Shown piece after piece: positions 35,049-45,139 of a stretch of DNA of 64,000 nt. The stretch lies in NCBI RefSeq assembly GCF_003131185.1, contig NZ_QFFU01000006.1, forward strand, positions 62,001 through 126,000. The letters are read 5' to 3'. This stretch comes from Pseudomonas ovata (GTDB lineage: Bacteria > Pseudomonadota > Gammaproteobacteria > Pseudomonadales > Pseudomonadaceae). The position numbers were made by a program, and so were the translations under genes. Below the pieces are notes generated by a model. It made no database searches and was not told where the DNA came from. It was given only the letters and a program-made list of their open reading frames with translations. Position 1 is the first letter of the stretch. Each line of letters starts with the position of its first letter.

Positions 35049-35198
35049 GTAGGAGCGCGCTTGCCCGCGACCGAGTGCGCAGCGCTCGCAAAATCTCGGA
35101 AACGCTGAAAATTTTGACTGTGAACGCATTCAAGATTTTGGAAACGCTGAAAATTTACGACTGCTAACGCAGCCGGTCGCGGGCAAGCGCGCTCCTAC
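35049..35198. repeat. REP-bounded modular element, copy 2 (150 bp) inside the alginate operon
   Basis: This is an inverted copy of the element at 18511-18662: the same GTAGGAGCGCGCTTGCCCGC ends, the GCGAGCGCTGCGCACTCGGTC block and the GACCGGCTGCGTTAGCAGTCG block on its complement, with two GCGTTTC units between. Bases 35195-35197 are the algL stop codon. Confidence 0.85.
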
Positions 35199-36340
35199 CT
35201 GTCGTCGCGGTCGTGACGGGGGTCGTAGACCCGGGTCAGGTCGCCGCCCAGGCGAAAGGTCTTGAACGGTTGTTTCTCGTGCTTCTTTTCCAGCACCCGG
35301 GCATCACAGGTGTAGAGCGAGCAGTACGGTTCCAGCCAGGCGAATTTCGGGTCCTTTTTCAGGTCGGTCATGTCCTGCTTCTGGCCGCCGCGCTCGGCGA
35401 AGGCGTCCGGGTCCTCGACCCCGGCCAGTACCCGGTCGCCCAGGCGCTTGAGCGCGCCGTTGTTTTCCGGGCGCAGGTCGACACCGTTGGCCTGGGCGAA
35501 GCTGGCGATCATGGCCAGCGGTGGCAGGGCGTAGTTGTGATACGCCAGGGCACGCTCACGGCGCTTGAGTTCGTTGGGCAAGAAGCCCTCGGCGTCCACC
35601 TGGTGGGCGGCCACCTTGAACTCCTGCACCGACCAGTCGAACAGGTCGCGGCGGTTGGTGGCCACGGCGGTGGCCATGACCGACCAGGCGGCCCAGTAGG
35701 AGTGGTTGTTGATCTTCTCCAGCGGCAGGTTGCTCCAGTCGCGCACCACCTGATCGGCCAGTGTGCTGAACCAGGCTTCGATCTCGGCCGCTTGCTGGGT
35801 GTGGTTGGCCAAGGGGCGCGAGTCGGAAAACTTCAGGCGCAGGTAAGCGGCCGACAGGCTGCCCAGTGCCCATTTGCGCATCGACTTGCCGGTGTGGTTG
35901 TACTGCTGTGACTCCAGCGCCCCGGCCCGTGCCCAGGCGGTGAGCATGTTCAGCGAGCAGTCCAGCTGTTCCGGCCGGCCGTCGCGCATGTATTGCATCA
36001 CCACCTTGCTGATACCGCGTTCCAGGTCGGTGATGTCCTGGGTGGCCGAACGAAAGGCCTTCTCGGCCACTTCGTTGAGGGTCGAGCGGGCCTTGTCCGA
36101 GCCTTCGTACTTGCTGCGAAACACCAGCTCGCCGGTATAGGGCGTGGGGATCGGGGCGCAGTTGAACGTATGTTCACCGGTCTTCATCTGCTCGATCGGT
36201 GCTGAATAGCCGGCCGGCGGGATCAACGCCGGCGCTGCGCCCCCGTTCCAGGCGTGGGCGGGCAGCGAGGCCGACGCCAGCAAGGCCAGCGACAGCAGGG
36301 CAGGGCCCAGGGTTTTGCGCGTCTGCATAAAAGTCCTCAT
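35195..36340 (-). CDS. algL: AlgL, periplasmic alginate lyase
   Basis: The product is about 381 residues (P. aeruginosa AlgL 367). A signal peptide ends at AHA (residue 30). The catalytic motif NNHSYW (residues 211-216) and the [11 protein letters not shown] segment are as in family PL5 lyases. AlgL clears alginate that goes astray in the periplasm. The ATG at 36340 overlaps the algX stop (ATGA); a second in-frame ATG lies 12 bases on. Its TAG stop codon belongs to a REP head, so the gene's natural end may have been set by the repeat. Confidence 0.94.
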   Translation of the reverse strand: MRTFMQTRKTLGPALLSLALLASASLPAHAWNGGAAPALIPPAGYSAPIEQMKTGEHTFNCAPIPTPYTGELVFRSKYEGSDKARSTLNEVAEKAFRSATQDITDLERGISKVVMQYMRDGRPEQLDCSLNMLTAWARAGALESQQYNHTGKSMRKWALGSLSAAYLRLKFSDSRPLANHTQQAAEIEAWFSTLADQVVRDWSNLPLEKINNHSYWAAWSVMATAVATNRRDLFDWSVQEFKVAAHQVDAEGFLPNELKRRERALAYHNYALPPLAMIASFAQANGVDLRPENNGALKRLGDRVLAGVEDPDAFAERGGQKQDMTDLKKDPKFAWLEPYCSLYTCDARVLEKKHEKQPFKTFRLGGDLTRVYDPRHDRDDR

Positions 36341-37773
36341 TGTCCGGCTTGCGCCGTCTGTTGCGCAGGGCTGGCGAAGCCGTTGCGTTTGCACACCTGG
36401 GCCTTGATCTTCTGGGCCGGCGTACCAGGGTTCGGTCCCTGGATTTCCACCGCCAGCAATTGCTGGTCGGCCCAGTCTTCGTCTTCGCGCAACTGGAAGG
36501 CGAAGCGGCCGTCGGTGTCGGTGGTCTCGGGTTTTTCAAGCTTCAGGTCTTCGTGGCGGCCGTTCATGTACCAGAGGCGCGCCTGCAACACCTTGACCGA
36601 AGGGTCTTCGAAGCGGATGTCGATCTGGTTGTCGCCGTTGCGAATGGTCTTGATGCCATGGGTGCCGTTGACCAGCACTTCGTTGTTGCCAGGCTTGAGG
36701 CTCATCTGGCGGCTGAGCAGCGCCGGCCTGTCTTCGCAGCCGTTGTCGAGCAGCGCGAGCATCTGCCGCCAGACGCTTTCCTGGTCCAGGCGGTACAGCG
36801 GCGAAAACTCCCAGATGAGTACCTTGGGCGGGTTGTTGCGAAATTCCTCGCTGCCCAGGTACTGGATCATCGAACCTTCCAGGCCGCCGCCGGGGAAGGC
36901 CACGTTGAGCACGTCGGCGCTCAGATACTCCTGCAGGAAACCGCCGAAGTTGTAGTTCTTGCCACTGTGGCTGGTGCCCACCAGGGTGATCTCGGGGTTG
37001 CCGCCATCGCCGAACAGATCGCTGTCGCCGGCCTCGCCCTTGGGTTCGGTGGCGAACTGGTCCATGTACTGGATCGCGTAGCTGGTGCCGCACAACTGGC
37101 CGGCCATGTTATGCAGGGTGCCGGTCTTGCCCATGCGCCCGGATTTGCTGCTCTCGAACTCACGCTTGGGAATGTCGGCGTAGGCCGGGATCTGCTTCAC
37201 GGTCTCGGCCACTCGCCTGGCGGTGCGCTGGGCGCCATAGGGAGTCCAGTGCTGGTCGCCGCGAAAGTAGAAATCGTGGGCTTCGTTTTCATTGGCCAGC
37301 GGCGACAGGTCCGGCACCCAGTAGCCCATCTTGCTAAAGCGCCCGAGCATGGCCTGGTAGTTTTTCAATGCGGTGTCGTAGGCGAACTTCTCGCGGTCGG
37401 CCGGCAGCAGCTTGTTGCGGTCTACCAGCCCGCGCGTGGGCTGGTAGACCACCACCAGCTCGACGCCCCGGCGCTTGAACGCACGTTGCAACTGTTGCAG
37501 GCGCTTGTAGCCCAGCGCGCTGGTGTCGAAATCAGTGCGCAGGTCTTCACGGGTGCGAAACAGCCAGTCGCCTTCGGCCTGGATCAGTGTGGTGAAGTTC
37601 TGCTGGTAGCGGGTGGTGTAGTTTCTGGCGTCATGGGCGGCCGGGCACAGCTGGCAGCAGGGTTCTGCGGTAAAGACCGGCACCTGGGCATCGGCCCGGG
37701 CGCTGCCGGCGGCCGCCAGCAGCGCTGCAGTCAGGCCCGACAGGCCGAGCCATTTGATCAATGGGGTGTGCAT
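36337..37773 (-). CDS. algX: AlgX, alginate O-acetyltransferase with carbohydrate-binding module
   Basis: The product is about 478 residues (P. aeruginosa 474). A signal peptide ends near ARA. The SGNH-like domain has Asp173 and His175 ([10 protein letters not shown]) and nucleophilic Ser268 (LVGTSHSG), followed by a C-terminal carbohydrate-binding module. CQLCP near the N-terminus suits the family disulfides. The ATG at 37773 is preferred to 37791 because CGAGGAA lies seven bases before it. The 37791 ATG would overlap the algG stop. Confidence 0.94.
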   Translation of the reverse strand: MHTPLIKWLGLSGLTAALLAAAGSARADAQVPVFTAEPCCQLCPAAHDARNYTTRYQQNFTTLIQAEGDWLFRTREDLRTDFDTSALGYKRLQQLQRAFKRRGVELVVVYQPTRGLVDRNKLLPADREKFAYDTALKNYQAMLGRFSKMGYWVPDLSPLANENEAHDFYFRGDQHWTPYGAQRTARRVAETVKQIPAYADIPKREFESSKSGRMGKTGTLHNMAGQLCGTSYAIQYMDQFATEPKGEAGDSDLFGDGGNPEITLVGTSHSGKNYNFGGFLQEYLSADVLNVAFPGGGLEGSMIQYLGSEEFRNNPPKVLIWEFSPLYRLDQESVWRQMLALLDNGCEDRPALLSRQMSLKPGNNEVLVNGTHGIKTIRNGDNQIDIRFEDPSVKVLQARLWYMNGRHEDLKLEKPETTDTDGRFAFQLREDEDWADQQLLAVEIQGPNPGTPAQKIKAQVCKRNGFASPAQQTAQAGQ

Positions 37774-37787
37774 GACAATTCCTCGGC

Positions 37788-39398
37788 TCATTCGCGCAGC
37801 TCGGTCTGGTTTTCAACGGGGTCGATCAACACGGCTTTTTTCTGGCGCACCAGCAGGTCGAGAATCTGCGCCTGGTTCTCGCCCAGGATGCCGTTGAGGG
37901 TGATGCCGTTGGCCTTGGTCGGCGCCAGCATGGCCACGTCGTAAAGCTCGATGCTCAGCGGCGAGTCGATCGACAGGGGGCCTGAGCCATTGCCGGCCAG
38001 CTCGCCGCCGACCACCAGCAACGACACCTGGGTGTCGAACGGGTCCAGCTGGATGTCACGGTCGGTGTCGCTCAGGTCCTTGATGTGGCCATAGACACCC
38101 ACCAGGCCGTTGCCCATGGCGAAATTGTTGTAGAGCTTGATATTGGTGCTGTTGCGCACGCGGATGCCGTGGCGGCGGTTGGCAACGACACGATTGCCCC
38201 ACAGCAGGTTGTCGCCGCTTTCGTACAGGGTGATGCCGTCGGTGTGATTCTGGTAAATATCGTTGTCGGCCACGATGTTGTTGACGCTGTTGCGGTCGAG
38301 CATGACGCCGGAGAGCTGGTTGTCGTAGCTCTTGTTGCGAAAGATGAAACTGTCGTTCACCTCGCGCGAGACGATGATCCCGTGCTTCTTTTTCGTGCCG
38401 TGCACGGTGTTCTCGGCAATGATCAGGCCGTGCGAGCGGTCGTGCGGGTCGATGCCGTAGACGATGTTGTCGCGGTAGGTATTGCCCTTGATGACGAACC
38501 CCTGGGTTTCATAGCAGTAGAAGCCGTACCACAGGTCGACAAACTCCGAATCGACGATCCAGCCGGTGGGCTCGGGGCGCTTGAGCACCCTGGCGGCATT
38601 GGGGGTGTACTGCGAAATGCTCACCCCGTAGGACTTGCTCTGGTCGTAGCCGAGGCTGGTCATGCGGGTGCTGGCGATCCAGGTGTGCGAGCCGCCCCAG
38701 GCCAGCAGGAACGGCCGGAATTCCCGGGGACGGCGCCAGGTTGCCAGCGCATTGCGGGTTTCGTTCCAGCCATTGATCTGTGAGCGGGTGACCAGCAGCT
38801 TGCCTTCGTTGACGATGAACGCGCCGCGCTCCTGCGACAGGCGCAGCTCGCGGGTGCGTTGGTCGATCTCCAGGGTGCCGGTGTCCTTGACCAGGATCGG
38901 CACGCGGGCGACGAACACGCCGGGCGACACTTCGCTGAGCAGGTGCTTCGGCACCTGGCGCGCCACGTCCTGCAGGTTGGCGTAACCGTCCTGCACCACG
39001 ATGATCTGCGGAATGCCGCGCTGGCGCGCCACCCACTCGGCCATCTTGTTGTCGCCGCCGACAAACTCTTTCATGCCGTTGGCTTCTTCCATCATCCGCG
39101 TGACCCGCACCTTGCCCGGCGTGCTGCGCTGGATCTGTTGCAGGGCCGCCTCGGTGGTGTAGCCGGACAGGTCGGGCAGCACCGGCTTGCGCAGGGCCAA
39201 GGGTTCCACCGGCGGGCTGCTGATGGTGTAGGTCTTGGCCTGTTGCAGTTCCTTGGCCACCGTCCTGGCAGGCTCCGACACGGCAGGGGTGCTCGCCAGC
39301 GCCACGCCAGCCATCAGCAGCGCGCTGCCCAGCACGGCGCTTTCGAGCAGGGCCTGCGACCAGGGCCGGTGACGGGCATTGCTTGGGTGACTGTTCAT
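37788..39398 (-). CDS. algG: AlgG, mannuronan C5-epimerase
   Basis: The product is about 536 residues. A signal peptide is followed by a right-handed beta-helix of repeated short strands. The catalytic motif DPHD is at residues 317-320 with His319, the same number as the catalytic base in P. aeruginosa AlgG. It turns mannuronate into guluronate in the polymer in the periplasm. The ATG at 39398 follows AAGGAG and is preferred to one at 39428 that overlaps the algE stop. Confidence 0.95.
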   Translation of the reverse strand: MNSHPSNARHRPWSQALLESAVLGSALLMAGVALASTPAVSEPARTVAKELQQAKTYTISSPPVEPLALRKPVLPDLSGYTTEAALQQIQRSTPGKVRVTRMMEEANGMKEFVGGDNKMAEWVARQRGIPQIIVVQDGYANLQDVARQVPKHLLSEVSPGVFVARVPILVKDTGTLEIDQRTRELRLSQERGAFIVNEGKLLVTRSQINGWNETRNALATWRRPREFRPFLLAWGGSHTWIASTRMTSLGYDQSKSYGVSISQYTPNAARVLKRPEPTGWIVDSEFVDLWYGFYCYETQGFVIKGNTYRDNIVYGIDPHDRSHGLIIAENTVHGTKKKHGIIVSREVNDSFIFRNKSYDNQLSGVMLDRNSVNNIVADNDIYQNHTDGITLYESGDNLLWGNRVVANRRHGIRVRNSTNIKLYNNFAMGNGLVGVYGHIKDLSDTDRDIQLDPFDTQVSLLVVGGELAGNGSGPLSIDSPLSIELYDVAMLAPTKANGITLNGILGENQAQILDLLVRQKKAVLIDPVENQTELRE

Positions 39399-39427
39399 CT
39401 CATCGCACTCCTTGGAGACCACTGGCA

Positions 39428-40936
39428 TCAGAAGCGCCAGATGACATCGACGATGGCCCGGTGCATGTAGCTGTCCACATCGCTGTGATAGGCATCGCCC
39501 GGTTTGAACACCCCGGCGCGCAGGCGGATCAGTGCCGAAGGCTCATCGACCGACTGGCTGATGGCCGCCGGCAACAGGCCCTGCTTGAAGTACTTGGTGA
39601 CCACCAGGTCCATCTCCTGGCCGAGGTCCTTGCGCCCGTCTTCCAGGGGCAGCGAACTGAAGGTGTTGGTCGGGAGGCCGCTGGCATCGAACTGTTCCTG
39701 GGTCGGGTTGATCCCGGCGCCGCCGATCCGTGCATGGCCGTCGACGCGGCGGAACTTGTGGTAGATCAGCGAGGCGTCGTACTCGTCATTCATCTGCCAG
39801 GAAGCGAACAGCGAGCCGGTCTCGACGTTGGCCATTTCGCCCTGGAAGGCTTCGCCGAAGCGATGCACCCGCGAGCGCGTGCCGGTCCAGTTCGAGCGGT
39901 TGCTTTCCAGGCCGGTCTGCTCATAGTGCTTGCTGGCCCGCGAGTAGGCCGCGCCGACCTGCCATTGCGGGTCCAGGCGCAGGCGCAGGCCCAGGTCGGT
40001 GGCCCAGCCATCGACGTTGCGGCTACGTTTGTCACCGGCCAGGTACTGGTCGGTGTTGGCGTCATAGGTGGCGCCGATCTCGTCGCGGTCGCCGGTCAGC
40101 CAGGTCAGGCTGCCCCAGTAGTTGAGGGTGTGGGTGTTGCGGTGGTTGAAGGCGTCGCTGTCGGCCTGCAGGCCCAGCCAGGTCAGGTCGCCATTGGCGG
40201 TCTTGTCCAGGTCGTCGAGCACTTCACCGCTGCGCTTGAGCTTGCCGTCGTCGTGGCTGTGGTGCGCGCGAATACCGGCCCAGTGCCCCGGTGTCCACTG
40301 GTAGCTGGCCGAGCCGAACAGGTGCTGGCGGTCTTCGTCTTCCGGGGCCAGTTCGGTCAGGTCGGTGCGGTACTCACTGAAGCGCTGGGCAGCGCCCATG
40401 TCGGCGCGCAGCAAGGTGGTGTCGAAAGTCCAGTTGATGGCCTCGATGTTCACGTCGCGCCACTGGCCGTCGTCGTTGCGCAGGCGCTGGCGCCCGACCT
40501 TGAGGATCTCGCCGGGGTAGGGGGTCAAGCCGCTGTAGCCGACCCAGAACTCGCGCAGGGCGGCGTAGCTCTTATCGACCTCGCGCTCGCTGGCGTTGCC
40601 ACGGGCCACTTGCGTGCCTGACTGGCCGCGGCTGTTGGTGGCGGTCTGCTCCAGCGGGTCGGTCTGGATGGTGTCGGTGGCAGTCACCAACTGGCCCATC
40701 GCATAGCCGCTCCAGGCACCGCGCTCGCCATACACCCACGGGCGCAGATCCAGGCCGATGCCGTTGACGTCACCGCCTGAGCGGGTGCCCAGGTCGCGGT
40801 CATCTTCGCTTTGTGCGGTGATCTTGGCTTCCAGGCCGACGTTCTGCTCTTCGGTCAGGGCGGCCAGGGTCGGGCACGCCCAGAGCAGGGTAAAGCCAAG
40901 ACCCATGCCGGCAGCCATCAGGGGGTTGAGCTTCAT
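39428..40936 (-). CDS. algE: AlgE, outer-membrane alginate export porin
   Basis: The product is 502 residues. A signal peptide ends at TLAA; the rest alternates hydrophobic and polar residues as in an outer-membrane beta-barrel, and it ends in a terminal Phe (VDVIWRF). Motifs [20 protein letters not shown] and [25 protein letters not shown] are typical of AlgE, the 18-stranded alginate secretin. The start overlaps the algK stop by ATGA and has GAGGAAG upstream. Confidence 0.95.
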   Translation of the reverse strand: MKLNPLMAAGMGLGFTLLWACPTLAALTEEQNVGLEAKITAQSEDDRDLGTRSGGDVNGIGLDLRPWVYGERGAWSGYAMGQLVTATDTIQTDPLEQTATNSRGQSGTQVARGNASEREVDKSYAALREFWVGYSGLTPYPGEILKVGRQRLRNDDGQWRDVNIEAINWTFDTTLLRADMGAAQRFSEYRTDLTELAPEDEDRQHLFGSASYQWTPGHWAGIRAHHSHDDGKLKRSGEVLDDLDKTANGDLTWLGLQADSDAFNHRNTHTLNYWGSLTWLTGDRDEIGATYDANTDQYLAGDKRSRNVDGWATDLGLRLRLDPQWQVGAAYSRASKHYEQTGLESNRSNWTGTRSRVHRFGEAFQGEMANVETGSLFASWQMNDEYDASLIYHKFRRVDGHARIGGAGINPTQEQFDASGLPTNTFSSLPLEDGRKDLGQEMDLVVTKYFKQGLLPAAISQSVDEPSALIRLRAGVFKPGDAYHSDVDSYMHRAIVDVIWRF

Positions 40937-42363
40937 AGGGCTTCCTCAGCGTTGTCTTTTTGCAGGGTTTGCAGGACCAGCGCGCTCTGGCTGGCGGTCG
41001 CACCCCGGACGTTCTGTTCGCGTTCGAGCAAGGCTTGGGCTGTGGCGAGGCGTTCCGGTGGCAGTTGCTGGTTGATGTGCTGGATCAGTTCGCTGTCGGG
41101 CGCCGTGCCACGGGCCAGGGCCAGTTGGCTGAAGACCCAGGCGTTGACCGGATCGGGGCGGATGCCACGGCCCTGCGAGAACAACTGCGCCAGGGCGTAG
41201 TCGGCGCTGGTCTGGCCGCCACGGGCGGCGATCAGCAGTTCGTCCACGGCTTTTTGCGGGGCGACCCGGCCCAGATAACCGCGCCGGTACAGTTGCCCCA
41301 GGTAGTAGTGCGCCGAGATCTCGGTGGCAGTGGCCTTGATGAGGTGCTGCTCGGCCTTGACGGCATCGGCCGGCAACCACTTGCCTTCGTAGTAGAGCCG
41401 TCCCAGCAGCAGTTCGGCCCGTGGCTGGTCGGCAGCGCGGCCGTTGTCCAGGTACTCCATCAGCGTGTCGACGTCACCCAGTTCGGGAAAGTCGTAGAGC
41501 AGTTTGGCCAGTGTCACCCATGAGGCCGGGTAGCCGGGCGCGATGCCTTCGAGCAGTTGCTGGGCGCCTTGCGGGTCAGGCGTGCCGATCTCGGCATCGC
41601 CCAGCACTCGCGCCACGCTGTCGACCCGCTGGGCGTCGACGCGGCCGGCGGCGTGGGCGCGGCGCAACTGTTCGAGCAGCGCTTTTTGCGGCTCGGCCTG
41701 GCCACGGGTCTGGTACACAGTGGCCAGCTCGACATAACACGTGTCGGCGCTGGCCAGCGCCGGCTTGCAGATGCCTTCGATTTCGTCCAGATGCTGGGCG
41801 TAGGTGCCCTGGGTGCGGTACAGGGCAATCTGCGCCAGGCCCGCCTCGGCGTAGCCTTGCTCGCGCCACTGGCTGATCTGCTGCTGCACATCGACATCGG
41901 GAAAGCTCTGCGGCGATTGCAGGTAGAGCGTGGCCAGGGCCATCAGCGCGCCGGATTCACCGTGGGCAAAGGCCTGCTTGAGCAGGCGTTCGGCTTCCTG
42001 GTGTTCGGCCTGGGTGGCCGCCGGCTTGGCCACCAGCAGGCGGCCCAGGCGCGACTGGGCGCGGGGCAGCCTGGCCGCCGCCTCGCGGTAGGTGGCTTCG
42101 GCCTGCACAAGCGCCGCCGGCTCACGGCTGGCGACCTGGATATCGGCCAGCCCGACCTTGGCCTCGTCATAGCCCAGGTCGGCCAGTTGCCGGTAATTGT
42201 GCTCGGCCAGGGTGGTGTTGCCGTTTTGCAGGGCCTCGTTGGCCAGGCGCAGATCGGGCAGGCCGACGCAGCCGCTCAGGCCCAGGCTCAAGGCGACGGC
42301 CAGGCCCAGCGTCGAAGGGGGTAGCCAGGTAGGAGTCGACGGACGTCGAGGCGCACGGTTCAT
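40933..42363 (-). CDS. algK: AlgK, TPR/Sel1-repeat outer-membrane lipoprotein
   Basis: The product is 476 residues. The signal peptide ends in the lipobox LSGC (Cys near residue 32). Repeated helical pairs follow ([76 protein letters not shown]), matching Sel1/TPR units. AlgK is needed for AlgE placement and for the trans-envelope complex with AlgX. It starts one base after the alg44 stop codon. Confidence 0.94.
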   Translation of the reverse strand: MNRAPRRPSTPTWLPPSTLGLAVALSLGLSGCVGLPDLRLANEALQNGNTTLAEHNYRQLADLGYDEAKVGLADIQVASREPAALVQAEATYREAAARLPRAQSRLGRLLVAKPAATQAEHQEAERLLKQAFAHGESGALMALATLYLQSPQSFPDVDVQQQISQWREQGYAEAGLAQIALYRTQGTYAQHLDEIEGICKPALASADTCYVELATVYQTRGQAEPQKALLEQLRRAHAAGRVDAQRVDSVARVLGDAEIGTPDPQGAQQLLEGIAPGYPASWVTLAKLLYDFPELGDVDTLMEYLDNGRAADQPRAELLLGRLYYEGKWLPADAVKAEQHLIKATATEISAHYYLGQLYRRGYLGRVAPQKAVDELLIAARGGQTSADYALAQLFSQGRGIRPDPVNAWVFSQLALARGTAPDSELIQHINQQLPPERLATAQALLEREQNVRGATASQSALVLQTLQKDNAEEAL

Positions 42364-42365
42364 GA

Positions 42366-43538
42366 TTACAGACCTGCGGCCATGGCTTTGTCGATCAGCC
42401 AGTTCATGGACGGGCCGCGATCGCTGATCACTTCCACCGGACGGCCTGCCAGCGCGCTGCTGAGGGCCTCGTCAGGCTTGATCTGCACGCGAATGTCGCT
42501 CGAAAGTTCGGTGTTGGTCAGGTTGCTGCTGCTGACTACGCGGCCGGTGCGCATGCGCTCCTCACCGGCCACCTGGAAGCTGACCGGCATGCCGGGCTTG
42601 ACGTCCTTGAACTGGCGATAGGTGAAGCGCGCCTCGACACTGGCCTGGGTGTCGCGCGGCACCAACTGGAAGATCACCTGGCCCTTGGCGGCATACTGGC
42701 CGTCGGCAACCAGCTGGCGGGCCACGATGCAATCGCACGGGCTGGTCAGGGTGCCGCTCATCTGCCGGCCGTACAGCTGTTCGATCCTGGCCGGGTCCAG
42801 GTCTTCGCCGGTCAGGCCGCCCTTGAGCATTTCCAGCATGTTGGTGTTGAACGAGGCCAGGGGCGCGCCTTTTTGTACCGCCTGTTCAGACGCCACCAGG
42901 CTTTGCAGCGTGCCTTCGCGGGGCATGGTCACTTCCATGCCCGGTACGCTGACCAGGCCGGCGGTGGCATGGCTGACGAAGTACAGGTCGTACACGGTCT
43001 TGAGCACGAAACCGGCGGCGCCCAGGCCGACGATGAAAATCCCCAGGCTGAAGGTCACCGCCCGCAGCCGGCCGAACACACCCATGCCGCTGTCGCCGGC
43101 CTTGTGCTTGCGTGCCTGGGTGAAGTTGTCGCGCTGCAGGGTGGCCAGCACTTCACCGACACTGACAATGTCGCCGGCCAGGTGCGAGGTGATCAGGTGA
43201 CGCAGGGTAGCGATGTCCCGGGGTTCGAGGTTCTGGAACTGGCAGCCCACGCGGTGGGTGGCAGGATTGATCGAGCGGATCTGCAGCTCGACGTCCATGG
43301 CCAGCCCCAGGTTATCGATCAGAAACTGCAGGCGCGCCTTGATCACTTCGCCGACCTTCAGTTTCTCGCAAGCCGGGGCAATGTAGCTCAGGCCACCGGC
43401 CGACAAGTCTTCGACGCGCACCAGGGGCGCATTGGGGGCACCGTTGAGCAGGCGCAGCCTGGCCGGCAGCTTGACCCGGGCGTGTTGGCGCTGAGCTTCG
43501 GATTCATGCACGACGTTGGCATTCACGGCTGTATTCAT
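42366..43538 (-). CDS. alg44: Alg44, PilZ c-di-GMP receptor and polymerase subunit
   Basis: The product is 390 residues, near the usual ~389. The N-terminal PilZ domain has Arg17 and Arg21 plus Asp44 and Ser46 (EDLSAGG), the residues that bind c-di-GMP in P. aeruginosa Alg44. One membrane helix (LGIFIVGLGAAGFVLKTVY, ~160-180) leads to a periplasmic HlyD-like domain. With Alg8 it forms the alginate polymerase, switched on by c-di-GMP. AGGAAG precedes the ATG. Confidence 0.95.
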   Translation of the reverse strand: MNTAVNANVVHESEAQRQHARVKLPARLRLLNGAPNAPLVRVEDLSAGGLSYIAPACEKLKVGEVIKARLQFLIDNLGLAMDVELQIRSINPATHRVGCQFQNLEPRDIATLRHLITSHLAGDIVSVGEVLATLQRDNFTQARKHKAGDSGMGVFGRLRAVTFSLGIFIVGLGAAGFVLKTVYDLYFVSHATAGLVSVPGMEVTMPREGTLQSLVASEQAVQKGAPLASFNTNMLEMLKGGLTGEDLDPARIEQLYGRQMSGTLTSPCDCIVARQLVADGQYAAKGQVIFQLVPRDTQASVEARFTYRQFKDVKPGMPVSFQVAGEERMRTGRVVSSSNLTNTELSSDIRVQIKPDEALSSALAGRPVEVISDRGPSMNWLIDKAMAAGL

Positions 43539-43578
43539 GGTGAGGCTTCCTGATTGATCGATGGCTTCAGAGGTCCGG

Positions 43579-45060
43579 TCAGACCATGGTCAGCAGCACG
43601 GCGACAAAAATGCTGCCGGCCGAAAAGGTCATCGTTCGCGATGACCAGGTGTTGAACCAGCCTTGAAAGCTGGCCATGTCGCGGCTGAGCCGGGTGTCCT
43701 GGCGCGTCCAGGACTGGCGGTCGAGGCGGAAGAACACGTAGATCTTCATCAGCGCGCCGACGATCTGGTTGTAATAGAGAATCAGCGGGTAGGCCGGGCC
43801 GATCCGGTGCCCCGAACAGGCCAGCAGCAGGGTGAGGATCAGGCGCGTGATGCCGATCCACAGCAGGTACACCAGCAGGAAGGTGCCGCCGTACTTGAGG
43901 CTGGCGAGGATCGCCACGGTCAGGCCCAGCAGCGAGGTCCACATCGACACGCGCTGGTCGAACAGCACCACGCTGGTGAACAGCCCGAGGCGATTGACCC
44001 CCAGGCCCAGGGCACGGGAGTTCTGCCGCAGGTTGTTGCCGTACCAGCGGTACATCAGTTTGCGGCTGGCCTTGAAAAAGCTCTTTTCCGGCGGGTGCTC
44101 GACGGTATTGATCGCCGCATCCGGCACATAGAAGGTGTCGTAGCCCAGGCGCATGAGGCTGAACCAGCTGGACTTGTCGTCACCGGTCAGAAAACGGAAG
44201 GTGCCCAGGCGCCAGTGGTGCAGTGAGTCGCTTTCGACGTCGGCGATGAACTCCGGGTTGGTGACCACCGAGGCGCGAAACACCGACATCCGTCCGGTCA
44301 TGGTCAGCACCCGGCGCGACAGGGCCATCGAGCACATGTTGATGTGCCGCTGGGCGAAGCGCAGCTTGTGCCATTCGCTCATGATGTAGCCGCCGCGCAC
44401 TTCGCAGAACTCGTTGGTGGTCAGGCCACCAACGCTGTCGAACAGCTGGAACCACGGCACGGTCTTGTTGACCACCCCTTCACTGAGCACGGTGTCGCCA
44501 TCGATCACCGCCACCACGGCGCGCGCGTCGGGCATGTGTCGGGAGATGGCGCGAAAGCCATAGGCCAGGCCGTCGCGCTTGCCGGTGCCGGGAATGCGCA
44601 CGAAATCCAGGCTGACCCGCCCGGGCGGGTTCATGCGTGCCCACAGGCTCTTGACCAGCAGTTCGTCGCTCATTTCCACCAGCGAGCAGACCACTGTGGT
44701 CGGCAGGCCACAGTCGATCGCCTCGCGGATCACCGAGCTGTAGACCTGGGCGGTGGTCAGCGCGTCGATACGAAAGCTGGTGACCATCAGGAACACATGC
44801 GACGGATCGGCTGCGCGACCCAGCTTGCGCACCTTGCGTCGCAGGTGCGGGTACACCACATAGAGAAACAGCATGCCGCGCACAAAGTGCGTGGCGCCCA
44901 TCGAGTAGCGCCAGAGGCCGACGATACCGATCAGGAAAATGAAGTGCTTCGATTGCGAATCGAAAATACTGGCGGGCAACACGGTGACCAGTGCCAACAG
45001 CAAGGTCAGGTAAAACAGCCAACCGGCGGCCTGCAGCAGGCCGTGCTTGAGCCTTTGCAT
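43579..45060 (-). CDS. alg8: Alg8, alginate polymerase glycosyltransferase
   Basis: The product is about 493 residues (P. aeruginosa 494). Membrane helices at the N-terminus precede a family-2 glycosyltransferase domain with [13 protein letters not shown], and several helices follow near the C-terminus. It polymerises GDP-mannuronate at the inner membrane. The ATG at 45060 ([13 protein letters not shown]) is chosen because AAGGAT is seven bases upstream; ATGs at 45069 and 45093 are less well placed. A hairpin lies between it and algD. Confidence 0.95.
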   Translation of the reverse strand: MQRLKHGLLQAAGWLFYLTLLLALVTVLPASIFDSQSKHFIFLIGIVGLWRYSMGATHFVRGMLFLYVVYPHLRRKVRKLGRAADPSHVFLMVTSFRIDALTTAQVYSSVIREAIDCGLPTTVVCSLVEMSDELLVKSLWARMNPPGRVSLDFVRIPGTGKRDGLAYGFRAISRHMPDARAVVAVIDGDTVLSEGVVNKTVPWFQLFDSVGGLTTNEFCEVRGGYIMSEWHKLRFAQRHINMCSMALSRRVLTMTGRMSVFRASVVTNPEFIADVESDSLHHWRLGTFRFLTGDDKSSWFSLMRLGYDTFYVPDAAINTVEHPPEKSFFKASRKLMYRWYGNNLRQNSRALGLGVNRLGLFTSVVLFDQRVSMWTSLLGLTVAILASLKYGGTFLLVYLLWIGITRLILTLLLACSGHRIGPAYPLILYYNQIVGALMKIYVFFRLDRQSWTRQDTRLSRDMASFQGWFNTWSSRTMTFSAGSIFVAVLLTMV

Positions 45061-45082
45061 AATCCACATCCTTGAATCAGTT

Positions 45083-45126
45083 GCAAGCTGCAAGTAGAAG
45101 CACCATGGCTTGAACTTGCAGCTTGC
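45083..45126. repeat. Inverted repeat between algD and alg8
   Basis: GCAAGCTGCAAG (45083-45094) and CTTGCAGCTTGC (45115-45126) are perfect 12-base inverted arms around a 20-base loop, in the 79-base gap between the algD stop and the alg8 start. In RNA this is a strong hairpin. Confidence 0.85.
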
Positions 45127-45139
45127 CGCTTGCCGCTGC

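Noticed and set aside
39383..40621. Open frame of 412 codons on the plus strand over algE
   Set aside because: Antisense shadow without a ribosome-binding site or motif.
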